From the NCBI GenBank assembly GCA_934636425.1, contig CAKUAV010000004.1, forward strand, positions 1 through 58,517: 58,517 bases of DNA. Reading direction: 5' to 3'. Source of the stretch: an uncultured Clostridia bacterium. GTDB lineage: Bacteria; Bacillota; Clostridia; Christensenellales; Aristaeellaceae. Position 1 is the stretch's first letter. Each line of letters starts with the position of its first letter. The position numbers and the translations under genes are program-made. This document shows, one piece after another, positions 44,554 to 53,188 of this stretch. The notes under the pieces were generated by a model. The model made no database searches and was not told the origin of the DNA. It worked only from the letters and a program-made list of their open reading frames with translations.

Positions 44554-45804
44554 TTAGCTTTTTTCCAATATCAGCCGCGCGGGCAGAACAATATTCGCCG
44601 CCGCGTTCTTCAGCAATGCGCGCGCCGCGTCCGCGTCCAGCCGCGCCGGATCCCAGCAGAGCGTCAGCGCGTCCGCGCCCGCCCACAGGCAGGCGGCCTT
44701 CTCGCGCGGGGGCAGGCAGGCGATTTCGCCCGGCTCCGCATCCGCTTCAATGACGATTTCGGCCAGCGCTTCAGCGCATCGGCAGCACAACCGCATCAGC
44801 GTTTCACGCGAGACGTTCAAAAGCCGCGCCGTGCGCTCCAGCTCGGCGGGATCATAGCGATAAGTTCTAACCGCCGGCATGACCAGCCGCGCATGAGGTT
44901 CGGCTGCCGCGTCTCCCGCCGACGCTTTGACCGGCTCTGCGTCGGAAAGCGCCTGCCGCACCTCCGCCGGTTCGACGGGCGCGCTCTGCGCTTCTGGCAC
45001 GTCGATCGGCGCGCCGTCCATAGCCTGCGCCGAATCGGCTTCGTCATCCGCGGGAATTGCATCGCCGCTCTGCGCCGACTCTTCTGCGGAGAAAGGCGCG
45101 CTGGCATCGGTTGATTTGATTTCTTCAACATGAGCGGGCGCAGCTGCATCGTCCCGCAATGGCTCATCAGAAGATGAAAATGCGTCGGCATCAGCCGGTT
45201 CGGCTTCCTCGGCATAGCTGGGCGCGGCTTCATCGCCGTGCGGCGGCTCTTCAGTCGATTCGGCTTCCTCGACGTCGATGGCTTCAGGCGCTTCGGCCTG
45301 CTCACGCGGCGCTTCGAGCGCGTCGCCGAACAGCTCGTCCCAGTCGTCGGGCACATCGCAGGACTCGTACGCGCCCAGCGGATTCTCGGCCACGACGCAC
45401 ACCTCGCCCGACCTGAGCGCATAGCGCAGCGCCCCGGCCAGCTCGCGCGGGTTTTGAGGCGCAATGACGCGCGCGCCCGCAATCGCAGAGGGATGGCGGT
45501 CGCTCACGCGCACGAGCATGGGCGGCAGCCTGTCCGCGCCAATCGAGCGCACGGCCGCCGCAAGGCGCTCGGACGCATTTTCGAGCGCGTGCAGATCGAG
45601 CACCGTCGGCGCGCCGGCCAGCGCGCAGCCCGCCGCGAAGGGCAGCTGCATATCGTCGGTCTCGGGCAGCGTCAGCCGCTTTGTGAAGGAAAGCGGCTTT
45701 GCGTTTTTGTCCGGCTCGACATAGATAACGATAATGCCGTCCAGATGCTGCGCCGCCTCGTCGAGCGCCTGTCGGGCGGCCTCAGCGCTGTTCATCATGC
45801 TCAT
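44554..45804 (-). CDS. Degenerate 2-oxoacid dehydrogenase-like protein: E1-beta-like domain, acidic linker, E2-catalytic-like tail
   Basis: 416 residues, not matched to a named family by me. Residues 1-150 resemble an E1-beta pyrimidine-binding domain: PFAAGCALAGAPTVLDLHALE, PPMLVRVSDRHPSA and GARVIAPQNPRELAGALRYA, which parallels the KAAFPTTPYDAKGMLAAALA region of the true E1 at 30403. Residues about 160-310 are a low-complexity linker rich in Glu, Ala, Ser and Asp. The last 100 residues resemble the end of an E2 catalytic domain (ADALTLCWDPARLDADAARALLKNA), but the HxxxDG motif is replaced by PARLDA, so acyltransfer is not expected. It overlaps the E1-alpha-like gene by four bases (ATGA) behind GGAGGAAC. 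Confidence 0.6.
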   Translation of the reverse strand: MSMMNSAEAARQALDEAAQHLDGIIVIYVEPDKNAKPLSFTKRLTLPETDDMQLPFAAGCALAGAPTVLDLHALENASERLAAAVRSIGADRLPPMLVRVSDRHPSAIAGARVIAPQNPRELAGALRYALRSGEVCVVAENPLGAYESCDVPDDWDELFGDALEAPREQAEAPEAIDVEEAESTEEPPHGDEAAPSYAEEAEPADADAFSSSDEPLRDDAAAPAHVEEIKSTDASAPFSAEESAQSGDAIPADDEADSAQAMDGAPIDVPEAQSAPVEPAEVRQALSDAEPVKASAGDAAAEPHARLVMPAVRTYRYDPAELERTARLLNVSRETLMRLCCRCAEALAEIVIEADAEPGEIACLPPREKAACLWAGADALTLCWDPARLDADAARALLKNAAANIVLPARLILEKS

Positions 45805-46391
45805 TTCAGTTCCTCCGGCAGGGCATAGCCCTCCACAATCAGCACATTGTCCAGCCGCTCAAGCGGCCCGCTCTCCGCATCCTCGTCGTCGGAAGCCTGA
45901 TCCATGACGCATTCAATCAGCGTCGAACCATCGCCCTCCCGCGCGCGATCCACGGCCAGCCGCAGCGCCGGCATCAGCTTCATGACGCTGCGCCCGTCCG
46001 CCGGCACGCAGGACACGTCGGCCGCCATGACGCGTGAGGACAGCTCGTCCAGCTCGCTTTCACGGCAGGCATAGAGCATGATCAGCGGCAGACCCAGCGC
46101 CGCCGCCATATCGAGCGCGCGGCTCAAATGCACATCGTCCACCCAGACCGCGATCACAGCGTCCTCGCCGCGCCTTTGCAGCGCATAGGCCGCGCCCGCC
46201 GCCGTCAGAGCGTCCGTGGGCGCTATGGTCTCGCCGTCCATCGTTTCGCCGGCCGATGCAAAGCGCTCTCCGAAGGCGAACAGATCGCCCTCCTCCAGCA
46301 GTGCGAGCGTCACGGCCGTGGCCGCCGCGCGCTCGTCCGCCGCGCCGAAGCGAATGAGCAGCGCCCGGATTTTCAGCAGCAGTTCTCTCAT
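45801..46391 (-). CDS. Degenerate E1-alpha-like protein lacking the thiamine-binding motif
   Basis: 196 residues. ALTAAGAAYALQRRGEDAVIAVWVDDVHLSRALDMAAALGLPLIMLYACRES follows the E1-alpha order around the thiamine diphosphate motif, and VPADGRSVMKLMPALRLAVDRAREGDGSTLIECVMD matches the family segment ending in TLIE. The GDG...NN cofactor motif has become VDD...ACRES, so catalysis is unlikely. ATG at 46391 is chosen for family fit; the upstream frame lies in the promoter region. Its partner downstream resembles E1-beta plus E2. The pair may be a regulatory or assembly factor, or a decaying copy still under selection for its frame. Confidence 0.6.
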   Translation of the reverse strand: MRELLLKIRALLIRFGAADERAAATAVTLALLEEGDLFAFGERFASAGETMDGETIAPTDALTAAGAAYALQRRGEDAVIAVWVDDVHLSRALDMAAALGLPLIMLYACRESELDELSSRVMAADVSCVPADGRSVMKLMPALRLAVDRAREGDGSTLIECVMDQASDDEDAESGPLERLDNVLIVEGYALPEELK

Positions 46392-46554
46392 ATCGACACC
46401 TGCCTTCCGTTGATTCAGAGTGCATTTCGAAAGGGGGCGCTTCCGGGAAGACGACGCAGTCCCTTCGGGAGATGGCCTTTCTCCGCCATTGAAGCGGCGA
46501 AAAGGCCGCCGCATTGCAGATTGCGTTTTTTCGAGACACACTGATTTTGCTCTT

Positions 46555-46583
46555 ATTATACCGGTTTTCTGCGCGCAAAGCAA
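46555..46583 (-). promoter_or_regulatory. Promoter of the E1-like gene pair
   Basis: On the minus strand TTGCTT (46583-46578), 17 bp, TATAAT (46560-46555). The leader of about 155 nt to 46391 contains GC-rich inverted repeats, for example GGCGG/CCGCC near 46490-46510. Confidence 0.7.
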
Positions 46584-46600
46584 TATGTGCGCACGCAAAA

Positions 46601-46636
46601 GCGGCTCGACAGCCCGCAATGAGCCGAAGAGCCGCC
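46601..46636 (-). terminator. Terminator after the aldolase gene
   Basis: On the minus strand GCGGCTC pairs with GAGCCGC and is followed by TTTTGCG. It lies 14 bases after the stop at 46650 and just before the next promoter. Confidence 0.7.
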
Positions 46637-46649
46637 ATTCATCAGCCAT

Positions 46650-47540
46650 CTATTCGAATTTGAAGCCCGCCGCCTCCATATCGCGCTTAAAGGCCGCGCG
46701 CTCGTCCGCGCCGAACGTCTTGCCCGGGTAGGCGACATGGCCGGCGTCATAGCCCATGATTTCAAACGCTTCCTTGATCGAGGCGATGCAGCCGTACTCG
46801 AGCAGCACCGCGATGACCCTGTTGATGCGCACCTGAACATCGCGCGCCCTCTGTATCTCGCCCGCGCGGAATGCCGCGTACAATTCGAGGAACCATTCGG
46901 GCATGAGGTTGTATGTGGAGCCAATGCCGCCGTCCGCGCCCATCAGCAGGCCGAGCACCAGCATTTCGTCCGGGCCGTTGATGACATTGATGTCGCCGCC
47001 GTTCAGCTCGGTGATGCGCTGCATATTGTAGTAGTTGAACATGGTGTACTTAAGCCCCGCGATACCGTCGATCTTCATGGCCTTTTCCATAAAGCGCACC
47101 GGATCGCTCTTGAGCAGCCCCGTGCAGTAGACCAGCACCGGCAGAGAGGACGCGTCGGCCAGGCGCTTGTAGTAGTCCAGCACCTGCTCGTCGGTATATG
47201 TGGCCACATAGTTGGGCACCATTGAGGAAATCGCGTCGCAGCCGATCTGGCCGGCATGGCGCGCCAGACGCACCGCCTGCGCGGGATCGACCGCGCCCAC
47301 ATGGTTGATGACGACGCCGCGCCCCCTGCACGCGTCAACAGCCGTCTCGGCCATGTCGCGGCGGGTGGTTTCGGGCAAAAACAGCCCCTCGCCGGTCGCG
47401 CCGTTGACATAGAAGCCCTGAACGCCCGCATTCAGCTCGCGCTCCATAAGGCGGCGCGCCGAGTCGGCTTTGAGCGCGCCGTTTTCGTCGAAGGGCGTGA
47501 TGAACGCCGGCATGACGCCGCCAAAGTGCTTGTTCTTCAT
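46650..47540 (-). CDS. Dihydrodipicolinate synthase/N-acetylneuraminate lyase family aldolase
   Basis: 296 residues, standard length. The pyruvate-binding YVNGATGEGLFLP, the proton-relay Tyr in VLVYCTGLL and the Schiff-base Lys in IAGLKYTMFNYYNMQ are present in order. The GLKYT context and the FYVNGATGEG loop lean towards N-acetylneuraminate lyase rather than lysine biosynthesis. A sialic-acid role would suit the esterase at 10741, but no nanE, nanK or transporter is adjacent. ATG at 47540 follows AAGGAGAATG. Confidence 0.87.
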   Translation of the reverse strand: MKNKHFGGVMPAFITPFDENGALKADSARRLMERELNAGVQGFYVNGATGEGLFLPETTRRDMAETAVDACRGRGVVINHVGAVDPAQAVRLARHAGQIGCDAISSMVPNYVATYTDEQVLDYYKRLADASSLPVLVYCTGLLKSDPVRFMEKAMKIDGIAGLKYTMFNYYNMQRITELNGGDINVINGPDEMLVLGLLMGADGGIGSTYNLMPEWFLELYAAFRAGEIQRARDVQVRINRVIAVLLEYGCIASIKEAFEIMGYDAGHVAYPGKTFGADERAAFKRDMEAAGFKFE

Positions 47541-47558
47541 GACACATTCTCCTTTACG

Positions 47559-48263
47559 CTATATGATGCCGTGCTCTTTCATCCAGTCGGCCGCCATGGC
47601 CACATCGCTGACCAGCGCGCCGTCTGCATGGATTGTCAGGAAATGGTCGAGCGATTCGGGCGTGCCGTCCATGCCCTTTTCGGGGGTGTTGCACATGATC
47701 CAGACCTGATCCGCGCCGGCCGCATGAACCATGTCCGGCGTGATCTCGTTAAGCCAGTCCTCCCACAGGCGGATGATGCCCGCGCCGCCCGCGATGAAAT
47801 CGGGGTACATATCCCTGCCCGGCATGAACGCCAGTATGTGATCCTTCGGCGTAAAGCGGCGCACGGCCTCCAGCATCGCGACCGATTCCACGCCGAATAT
47901 GAACTCGACCGGCGCGCGCTCGAAGCGCTCTATGAGATCGGGATACGGCGTGCGCTCCTTGACGTGCAGCAGTATGGGCGTTTTTTTGCGGTAGTCCGCC
48001 GTCAGCGTGTCCAACGTGATGACGGCGCGATTTACTTTTGCGAGCGCGCGGCGCATTTCCTCGAGCGTCACGCCGGACACGGGGCGTTTGTCGCCGGCCA
48101 GCCGTTCGAGCGTGTCGTCGTGATAGATGACGTATTGTCCGTCTCCCGTGCGGCGCACGTCGCATTCGACGGCGTATATGCCCGGCTGCGCGCTGTATTC
48201 CAGGCTGGCGACCGAATTTTCCGGACAGCCCGGGGTTTCGTTTCGATGGGCGATGAGCTTCAT
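47559..48263 (-). CDS. Glycerophosphodiester phosphodiesterase family protein
   Basis: 234 residues. The family motifs are LIAHRNETPGCPENSVASL (His-Arg and Glu-Asn), YAVECDVRRTGDGQYVIYHDDTLERL (Glu-x-Asp and His-Asp). These residues bind metal and catalyse cleavage of glycerophosphodiesters to glycerol-3-phosphate and an alcohol. ATG at 48263 has GGAGGACATC ahead. No signal peptide, so cytoplasmic. It lies 18 bases upstream of the aldolase gene and is probably co-transcribed. Confidence 0.9.
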   Translation of the reverse strand: MKLIAHRNETPGCPENSVASLEYSAQPGIYAVECDVRRTGDGQYVIYHDDTLERLAGDKRPVSGVTLEEMRRALAKVNRAVITLDTLTADYRKKTPILLHVKERTPYPDLIERFERAPVEFIFGVESVAMLEAVRRFTPKDHILAFMPGRDMYPDFIAGGAGIIRLWEDWLNEITPDMVHAAGADQVWIMCNTPEKGMDGTPESLDHFLTIHADGALVSDVAMAADWMKEHGII

Positions 48264-48328
48264 TGGCGATGTCCTCCATAATTCTGCTGCCTTGAGTTTA
48301 TCACGCGCCCCGTCCGCTGTCAAGCGCG

Positions 48329-48358
48329 TTGACAGAGGCGGCGCGCAGATGCTACAAT
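48329..48358 (+). promoter_or_regulatory. Promoter of the acyltransferase gene
   Basis: TTGACA (48329-48334), 18 bp, TACAAT (48353-48358). Expected start near 48365, which excludes the long N-terminal extension of the open frame. Confidence 0.75.
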
Positions 48359-48394
48359 AATCATGGAACGATGCTTTTGTACGAGGTGAGTCAT

Positions 48395-49609
48395 TTGTTC
48401 ATCAATGCGCTGCGCCGCTTTTTCGCGCCCGGAAATTACGATCGCCGCTATGCGCCCGCAGCCGACGGCTTCCGCATGTTGTGCGTGCTTTTTGTCGGCT
48501 GGTTTCACATCTGGCAGCAGTCCTGGCTCAGCCCCGTGCTGAATATCGGCGCCTTCAGGCTCGATCTGAGCGGCCCGGTGCGCGCGGGCTATCTGTTCGT
48601 GGATATGATGATTCTGCTCTCCGGCTTTCTGCTGTTCCTGCCCTACGCCCGCTCGCGCGAGGACGGCGACCCTCTGCCCGATCTCAGGGCCTACTACACC
48701 CGCCGCGCGCTGCGCATACTGCCCAGCTACTATCTGTGCGTGCTGATTACGTTCTTCCTCTATGCCCTGCGCGGCTATTCGTCCACGCGCGCCATGCTGC
48801 TCGATCTCGTGGGGCATCTGACGTTTACTCACAATCAGTTTTATGAGAGCTATATCGGCACGCGGCTGCCGGGCGTATTGTGGACGCTGGCCGTCGAGGT
48901 GCAGTTTTATCTCATCGCGCCGCTGGTTGGGCGCGCCTTCATAAAACGGCCGCTTGCGACCTATGCGGTCATGACCGCCGCTGCGTTTTTCTATCGCTTC
49001 GTCTTTGTCGCGGGGCTGCCGGATTCCTCGCTCTATTTCAACCGCCTGCCCGCCATGCTGGACGTCTACGCCAACGGCATGCTCGCGGCATGGGGCTTCG
49101 TGCGCCTGGGGAAGCGGAAGCGGCTCAAGACCTCCGCGCTGGCCGGATGCGCGGGCACGCTGATCTGCATTCTGGCGATATGGGGCGTATACGCCATATC
49201 GAACGCGCAATACCGCATACCCAACGGCTATCAGGCCATCCGCTGGGGGCAGATGATCTATCGCTTCCCGCTGACGGCGCTGGGCGCGCTGTTCCTGATC
49301 GGCGGCAGCTTTGCCTCGTCGTGGTTTCAGTTCCTCTTCAGCAATCGCCTCGTGCGCTTTCTGGCCGGAATTTCCTATAACTTCTACATATGGCACGCGC
49401 ACGTTGCGCTGAGGCTGCGCGCCTGGCACATCCCGCCCTATGAGAGCGATATGCCGCAGTCGGCCGGCGAGCAGCCCTGGCAGACGGTCTATACCTGTCT
49501 GTGCTTCGTCGCGGCGCTGGCTGTGGCGGCCGCCGTCACCTATTTGTGGGAAAAGCCGATGAGCCGGCGGCTCGCGCGCCTGTGCGAAAAGGGCGGCGTC
49601 TCAAAGTAA
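48395..49609 (+). CDS. Acyltransferase family 3 membrane protein (OafA/WecH-like)
   Basis: About 404 residues with around ten membrane segments. DGFRMLCVLFVGWFHIW is the N-terminal acyltransferase-3 block with its conserved His; YTRRALRILPSYYL carries the conserved Arg-x-x-Arg pattern and WTLAVEVQFYLIAPL the third block. Such enzymes O-acylate cell-surface sugars or lipids. TTG at 48395 with GAGGTGAG upstream is chosen because ATG at 48371 would lie only a few bases from the transcription start. Confidence 0.85.
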   Translation: MFINALRRFFAPGNYDRRYAPAADGFRMLCVLFVGWFHIWQQSWLSPVLNIGAFRLDLSGPVRAGYLFVDMMILLSGFLLFLPYARSREDGDPLPDLRAYYTRRALRILPSYYLCVLITFFLYALRGYSSTRAMLLDLVGHLTFTHNQFYESYIGTRLPGVLWTLAVEVQFYLIAPLVGRAFIKRPLATYAVMTAAAFFYRFVFVAGLPDSSLYFNRLPAMLDVYANGMLAAWGFVRLGKRKRLKTSALAGCAGTLICILAIWGVYAISNAQYRIPNGYQAIRWGQMIYRFPLTALGALFLIGGSFASSWFQFLFSNRLVRFLAGISYNFYIWHAHVALRLRAWHIPPYESDMPQSAGEQPWQTVYTCLCFVAALAVAAAVTYLWEKPMSRRLARLCEKGGVSK

Positions 49610-50027
49610 AGCCGCCTGACGCCTTCGCGGCGCGTTCCCGCGGCATTGCGCGCGCGGCCAAAGGCATTTTCAGGAGGATTCCGGCGCTGCAAAGGCCTTC
49701 CAAATTCCTCTGAAATGCGAATGTTGAAGCGCGCCTAAAAAAATTCCGTCTCTCACCGCTGAGCATTTGGCTTCCAGCCCCGATCGAGCGCCCCGCCGGA
49801 AATCGCCGCGCTCTGACGGCAGCCTGTGCGCAATAGCGGCGGCAGGAGCGCTGAATTTCAGCTGGACGCGCTTTCGCGACATACGCCGGGCAGCGCGCTG
49901 TTTCTTAAAAAATATTTCACCATGCCGCCGTATAAAAAAGAGGATTCATCAAATCCATGTTGAATATTACATTTAGCATTATTGAAAAGCGGTATGCCAG
50001 CCGCGATTGAAAGAAGGAAATAAAATC
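49610..50027. other. Gene-free interval of 418 bp
   Basis: No gene, repeat of the other kinds or clear promoter was found. An imperfect inverted repeat of about 13 bp (GCATTTTCAGGAGGA near 49665 against TTCCTCTGAAATGC near 49705) could terminate the acyltransferase transcript. I looked for a magnesium riboswitch ahead of the MgtC gene and did not recognise one. The last 100 bases are AT-rich. Confidence 0.5.
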
Positions 50028-50705
50028 ATGTGGCAAACAACACTCCTCCGCATCGTGGTGGCCATCGCCATCGGAACGATCATCGGCGTAGAGCGCGAAT
50101 ACAAAAATCGCCCCGCCGGCATGAGAACGCACGTCCTTGTCTGTCTGGGCGCCTGCACCGTCGCTCTGCTTGAAAGCAGCTTCATCACCGACGTCACGAA
50201 CGGCACCGCCGTGAGCAGCGCCATAGGCTACAGCTTCGGGCGGCTGAGCGCGCAGGTCATCAGCGGCATTGGCTTTCTGGGCGCGGGCACGATATTCACC
50301 GCTCAGCGCAAAATCGTCGGCCTGACCACCGCCGCTTCGCTGTGGTGCGTCGCCTGTCTGGGTCTGGCCGTGGGCTACGGCTATTATTTCATCGCGGCGG
50401 TCGGCTGCGTGTGCGTCATCGCCGTGCTGATGGTCATGCAGCGCATCGTCCACGTCAACACCGTCAAAAAGGTCGAGGTCACGTTCATTCACCGCATCGA
50501 GAGCATGCAGTTCATCAACGATTTCTTTAAGGAAAAGGAAATCAAGACCATCGATCTGGACTTCCATGTCGAGGCGAAGGACGGCGTGAACATATACACC
50601 AACATCTACACGCTGCAGATGCCCAACAGCATCACCTACACCGAAGTGGTCAACCAGCTCTCCGAATATCCCAATATGATGAGCGTGCGCACCACAAACA
50701 CCTGA
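50028..50705 (+). CDS. MgtC/SapB family inner-membrane protein
   Basis: 225 residues. The N-terminal membrane domain has IGTIIGVEREYKNRPAGMRTHVLVCLGA and GIGFLGAGTIFTAQRKIVGLTTAASLW, the two signature blocks of MgtC/SapB proteins. Five or so membrane segments are followed by an ACT-like soluble domain (VEVTFIHRIESMQFINDFF onward). These proteins act in magnesium homeostasis or ATP synthase control. ATG at 50028 follows AAGGAAATAAAATC. Confidence 0.93.
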   Translation: MWQTTLLRIVVAIAIGTIIGVEREYKNRPAGMRTHVLVCLGACTVALLESSFITDVTNGTAVSSAIGYSFGRLSAQVISGIGFLGAGTIFTAQRKIVGLTTAASLWCVACLGLAVGYGYYFIAAVGCVCVIAVLMVMQRIVHVNTVKKVEVTFIHRIESMQFINDFFKEKEIKTIDLDFHVEAKDGVNIYTNIYTLQMPNSITYTEVVNQLSEYPNMMSVRTTNT

Positions 50706-50714
50706 TAAGACGCG

Positions 50715-50753
50715 CGGCTCGCCGGATGAACAAAACCGGCGAGCCGTCTCTTT
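50715..50753 (+). terminator. Terminator after the MgtC gene
   Basis: Perfect 11-bp stem CGGCTCGCCGG/CCGGCGAGCCG, followed by TCTCTTTAT. Confidence 0.85.
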
Positions 50754-50762
50754 ATGCGCAAA

Positions 50763-50805
50763 GCGCCCCGTTCCCCTGCAATGAAGGGGGCGGGGCGCAG
50801 TTTTT
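50763..50805. terminator. Hairpin between convergent genes, probably a bidirectional terminator
   Basis: GCGCCCCGTTCCCCT pairs with AGGGGGCGGGGCGC. It is followed by AGTTTTTATC on the plus strand and CTTTGCGC on the minus strand, and lies between the MgtC gene and the stop of the mutase gene. Confidence 0.7.
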
Positions 50806-50806
50806 A

Positions 50807-52534
50807 TCACAGCTTGCTGTTCATCAGCGCCACGGCCGCGTCGCTGAGGCGCGTCAGCATGGCGGCGGTCTCTTCGGCGGAAGAGGACACCGCGTTGACG
50901 TACAGCTTGACCTTGGGCTCTGTGCCGGAGGGGCGCACGCAGATCCAGCCGCCGTCCTCCAGCTCGTAATAGAGCACATTGGAGGCGGGCTGCTCGAGCC
51001 TGGTGACATTATCCTGACTGTCGCGGCGGGTACCGGCCTTATAGTCGCGCACGGCGGTCACCTTCACGCCGTCGAAATCGGCGGGCGCCCGGTCGCGCAG
51101 CGCCTGCATGAGCGCGCCCATCTTAGCCAGACCGTCCTTGCCGGCCAGCGCGAATGATGTCACCTTCGCGTCGTAATAGCCGTATTTCTTATAGAGCGCC
51201 TGCAGGCCGTCGTAGAGCGTCATGCCCTGCTTCTTATAGAAGGCGGCGGTCTCGGCGATCAGCATGCTGGCGTTCACGCCGTCCTTGTCGCGCACATCGC
51301 GGCCCGACAGATAGCCGCAGGACTCCTCAAAGCCGAACACGAATGTATGCTCGCCGGTCGTCTCGAACTGCTCGATCTTCTCGGCGATGAATTTGAAGCC
51401 GGTCAGCACGTCCACCATGGCGCAGCCGTAATCTTCGCAGATGGCGCGCGCCATTTCCGTGGAGACGATCGACTTGACCGCGGCGGCGTTCTTCGGCAGC
51501 GTGCCCTGCGCCTGACGGCGGGAGAGTATGTAGTTGAGCAGCAGGCAGCCGATCTGGTTGCCGGTCAGGCCGTGAACGTTGCCCTCGCCGTCCAGCACGG
51601 CGATGCCCACGCGGTCGCAGTCTGGATCGGTGCCGAACGCCACGTCCGCGCCCAGCTTCTTTTGCAGCGCGAGCGCCATGGCCAGCGCCGCGGGATCCTC
51701 GGGGTTGGGCACCTTGACGGTCGGGAAATCGGGATCGGGCTTTTCCTGCTCGGGCACGACGTACACGTTCTTGAAGCCCACCTCGGCAAGCACGCGCCGC
51801 ACCGGTATGTTGCCCGAGCCGTGCAGCGGCGTATAGACGATCTTGAGCTTGTCGCCCATCTCGCGGATCAGCTCGGGCGAAATGGACAGCTTTTCGACGC
51901 AGGCGACGTATGCGTCGTCCACATCCTTGCCGATCATTGTCAGGAGACCCTTGTCCAGCGCTTCCGTTTCGTCCATGGGCACGGCCTCGCGGTACTCGGT
52001 CTGATGGATCAGCCCGAGAATCTCGTCGGCGCGCTCGGGCGGCATCTGGCCGCCGTCCTCCCAGTAGACCTTGTAGCCGTTGTACTGGCGCGGATTGTGG
52101 CTGGCCGTGATGACGATGCCCGCAATCGCCTTCAGATGGCGCACCGAGAACGACAGCTCCGGCACCGGTCTGAGCGACTCAAACAGATAGGCCTTCACGC
52201 CGTGCGCGCACAGCACCAGCGCCGCCTCGCGGGCGAACACGTCCGAGCAGCGGCGGGAATCGTAGGCGATCACCACGCCGCGCTGCGCCTGCTCCGGCTC
52301 ACGGTTGATGTATTTGGCCAGCGCGCAGGTCGCCCGGCGCACTGTGTAGACGTTCATGCGGTTGGTGCCCGCGCCCAGCACGCCGCGCAGACCGGCCGTG
52401 CCGAAGGACAGATCGGTGTAAAAGCGATCCTCAATCTCGCGCTCGTCCGAGGCGATGCTCATCAGCTCGTTGTGTGTCGCCGCATCGTCCTTGAAGTCGC
52501 GCAGCCAGGCCTCGTAATTTTCGCGATAGGTCAT
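50807..52534 (-). CDS. Phosphoglucomutase/phosphomannomutase
   Basis: 575 residues, the PgcA-type alpha-phosphohexomutase length. The phosphoserine loop GIVITASHNPRQYNGYKVY, metal loop TDPDCDRVGIAV, sugar-binding loop FGFEESCGYLSG and phosphate-binding RPSGTEPKVKLYV are all intact. It interconverts hexose 1- and 6-phosphates for glycogen, cell-wall and capsule precursors. It overlaps the upstream ferritin-like gene by four bases. Confidence 0.96.
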   Translation of the reverse strand: MTYRENYEAWLRDFKDDAATHNELMSIASDEREIEDRFYTDLSFGTAGLRGVLGAGTNRMNVYTVRRATCALAKYINREPEQAQRGVVIAYDSRRCSDVFAREAALVLCAHGVKAYLFESLRPVPELSFSVRHLKAIAGIVITASHNPRQYNGYKVYWEDGGQMPPERADEILGLIHQTEYREAVPMDETEALDKGLLTMIGKDVDDAYVACVEKLSISPELIREMGDKLKIVYTPLHGSGNIPVRRVLAEVGFKNVYVVPEQEKPDPDFPTVKVPNPEDPAALAMALALQKKLGADVAFGTDPDCDRVGIAVLDGEGNVHGLTGNQIGCLLLNYILSRRQAQGTLPKNAAAVKSIVSTEMARAICEDYGCAMVDVLTGFKFIAEKIEQFETTGEHTFVFGFEESCGYLSGRDVRDKDGVNASMLIAETAAFYKKQGMTLYDGLQALYKKYGYYDAKVTSFALAGKDGLAKMGALMQALRDRAPADFDGVKVTAVRDYKAGTRRDSQDNVTRLEQPASNVLYYELEDGGWICVRPSGTEPKVKLYVNAVSSSAEETAAMLTRLSDAAVALMNSKL

Positions 52535-53028
52535 TGTTCATCATCCTTTCCTGACTGCTCGTTCAGCATACGCTGAAGCCGGGACAGGTGCATTTTTTCC
52601 TGGGCGATGATGTCTCGAAACAGCGCGCGCGCCTGCTCGTCGCGCGTCAGAGCCGCCATTTCTCCATAAAACAGTATCGAATCCTTTTCGGCCTGTATGG
52701 AATGCTCCAGTATGGCGCGCGGGCTTTCAAGGCCGGTTCGCGCCAGACCGCGCAGTCCGTCGGTAAACACCACATCCGCCGCCACGGCCGAAAGGTAGGC
52801 GCTCTCCTCAGCGCTGTAGGCCTGATCGCCCTGCGCGCCGATGCGCTCGCACAGCTTTGAAAACTCACGCATATGCGCTTCTTCGTCGGCCGCCAACTCG
52901 CTTAGAAACGCGCGGGCGCGCTCATCCTTTGTAATTTTTGCCGCGCGCCGGTAAAAATCGCCGCCGCGCCGCTCGATCTCAACGGCAATCCGGACGCCCT
53001 CCGAATCGCTGAAGGCATGGCTGGGCAT
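52531..53028 (-). CDS. Ferritin-like/rubrerythrin-domain protein
   Basis: 165 residues with two matching helical halves. The first has VEIERRGGDFYRRAAKIT and ADEEAHMREF; the second has HSIQAEKDSILFYGEMAAL and AQEKMHLSRL. These give the Glu...Glu-x-x-His pairs of a diiron site. There is no rubredoxin domain. Likely a peroxide-handling or iron-binding protein. ATG at 53028 follows GGAGTGAGCG. The frame is open further upstream through the DnaA-box region, but without a binding site. Confidence 0.87.
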   Translation of the reverse strand: MPSHAFSDSEGVRIAVEIERRGGDFYRRAAKITKDERARAFLSELAADEEAHMREFSKLCERIGAQGDQAYSAEESAYLSAVAADVVFTDGLRGLARTGLESPRAILEHSIQAEKDSILFYGEMAALTRDEQARALFRDIIAQEKMHLSRLQRMLNEQSGKDDEQ

Positions 53029-53080
53029 ATCGCTCACTCCTCTCGCCGCTTTCCGATGTTTTTCACAGCCCACGGTTAAG

Positions 53081-53173
53081 TTATCCACATTATCCACAGG
53101 CTGTGGATGGGAAAATGTGGATAACCCCGTGGAAAACCGGCGTGCAGCGCCCTTTCCACACAAGTTATCCACA
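53081..53173. promoter_or_regulatory. Cluster of DnaA boxes
   Basis: Four perfect TTATCCACA boxes: 53081-53089 and 53090-53098 (directly abutting, same strand), 53116-53124 (reverse) and 53165-53173. A near match (TGTGGATGG) lies at 53102-53110, and weaker relatives at about 53130 and 53152. That is a very high density for 93 bp. It lies between the ferritin-like gene and the DUF1858 gene. No dnaA or dnaN gene is in the window. Confidence 0.85.
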
Positions 53174-53188
53174 TTTTCTGAAAGCTGT

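Noticed and set aside
46410..46550. A copy of the dispersed or tandem repeats ahead of the E1-like genes
   Set aside because: It contains inverted repeats but does not align with either repeat family.
49900..50027. Magnesium (ykoK/M-box) riboswitch ahead of the MgtC gene
   Set aside because: None of the conserved elements could be recognised.
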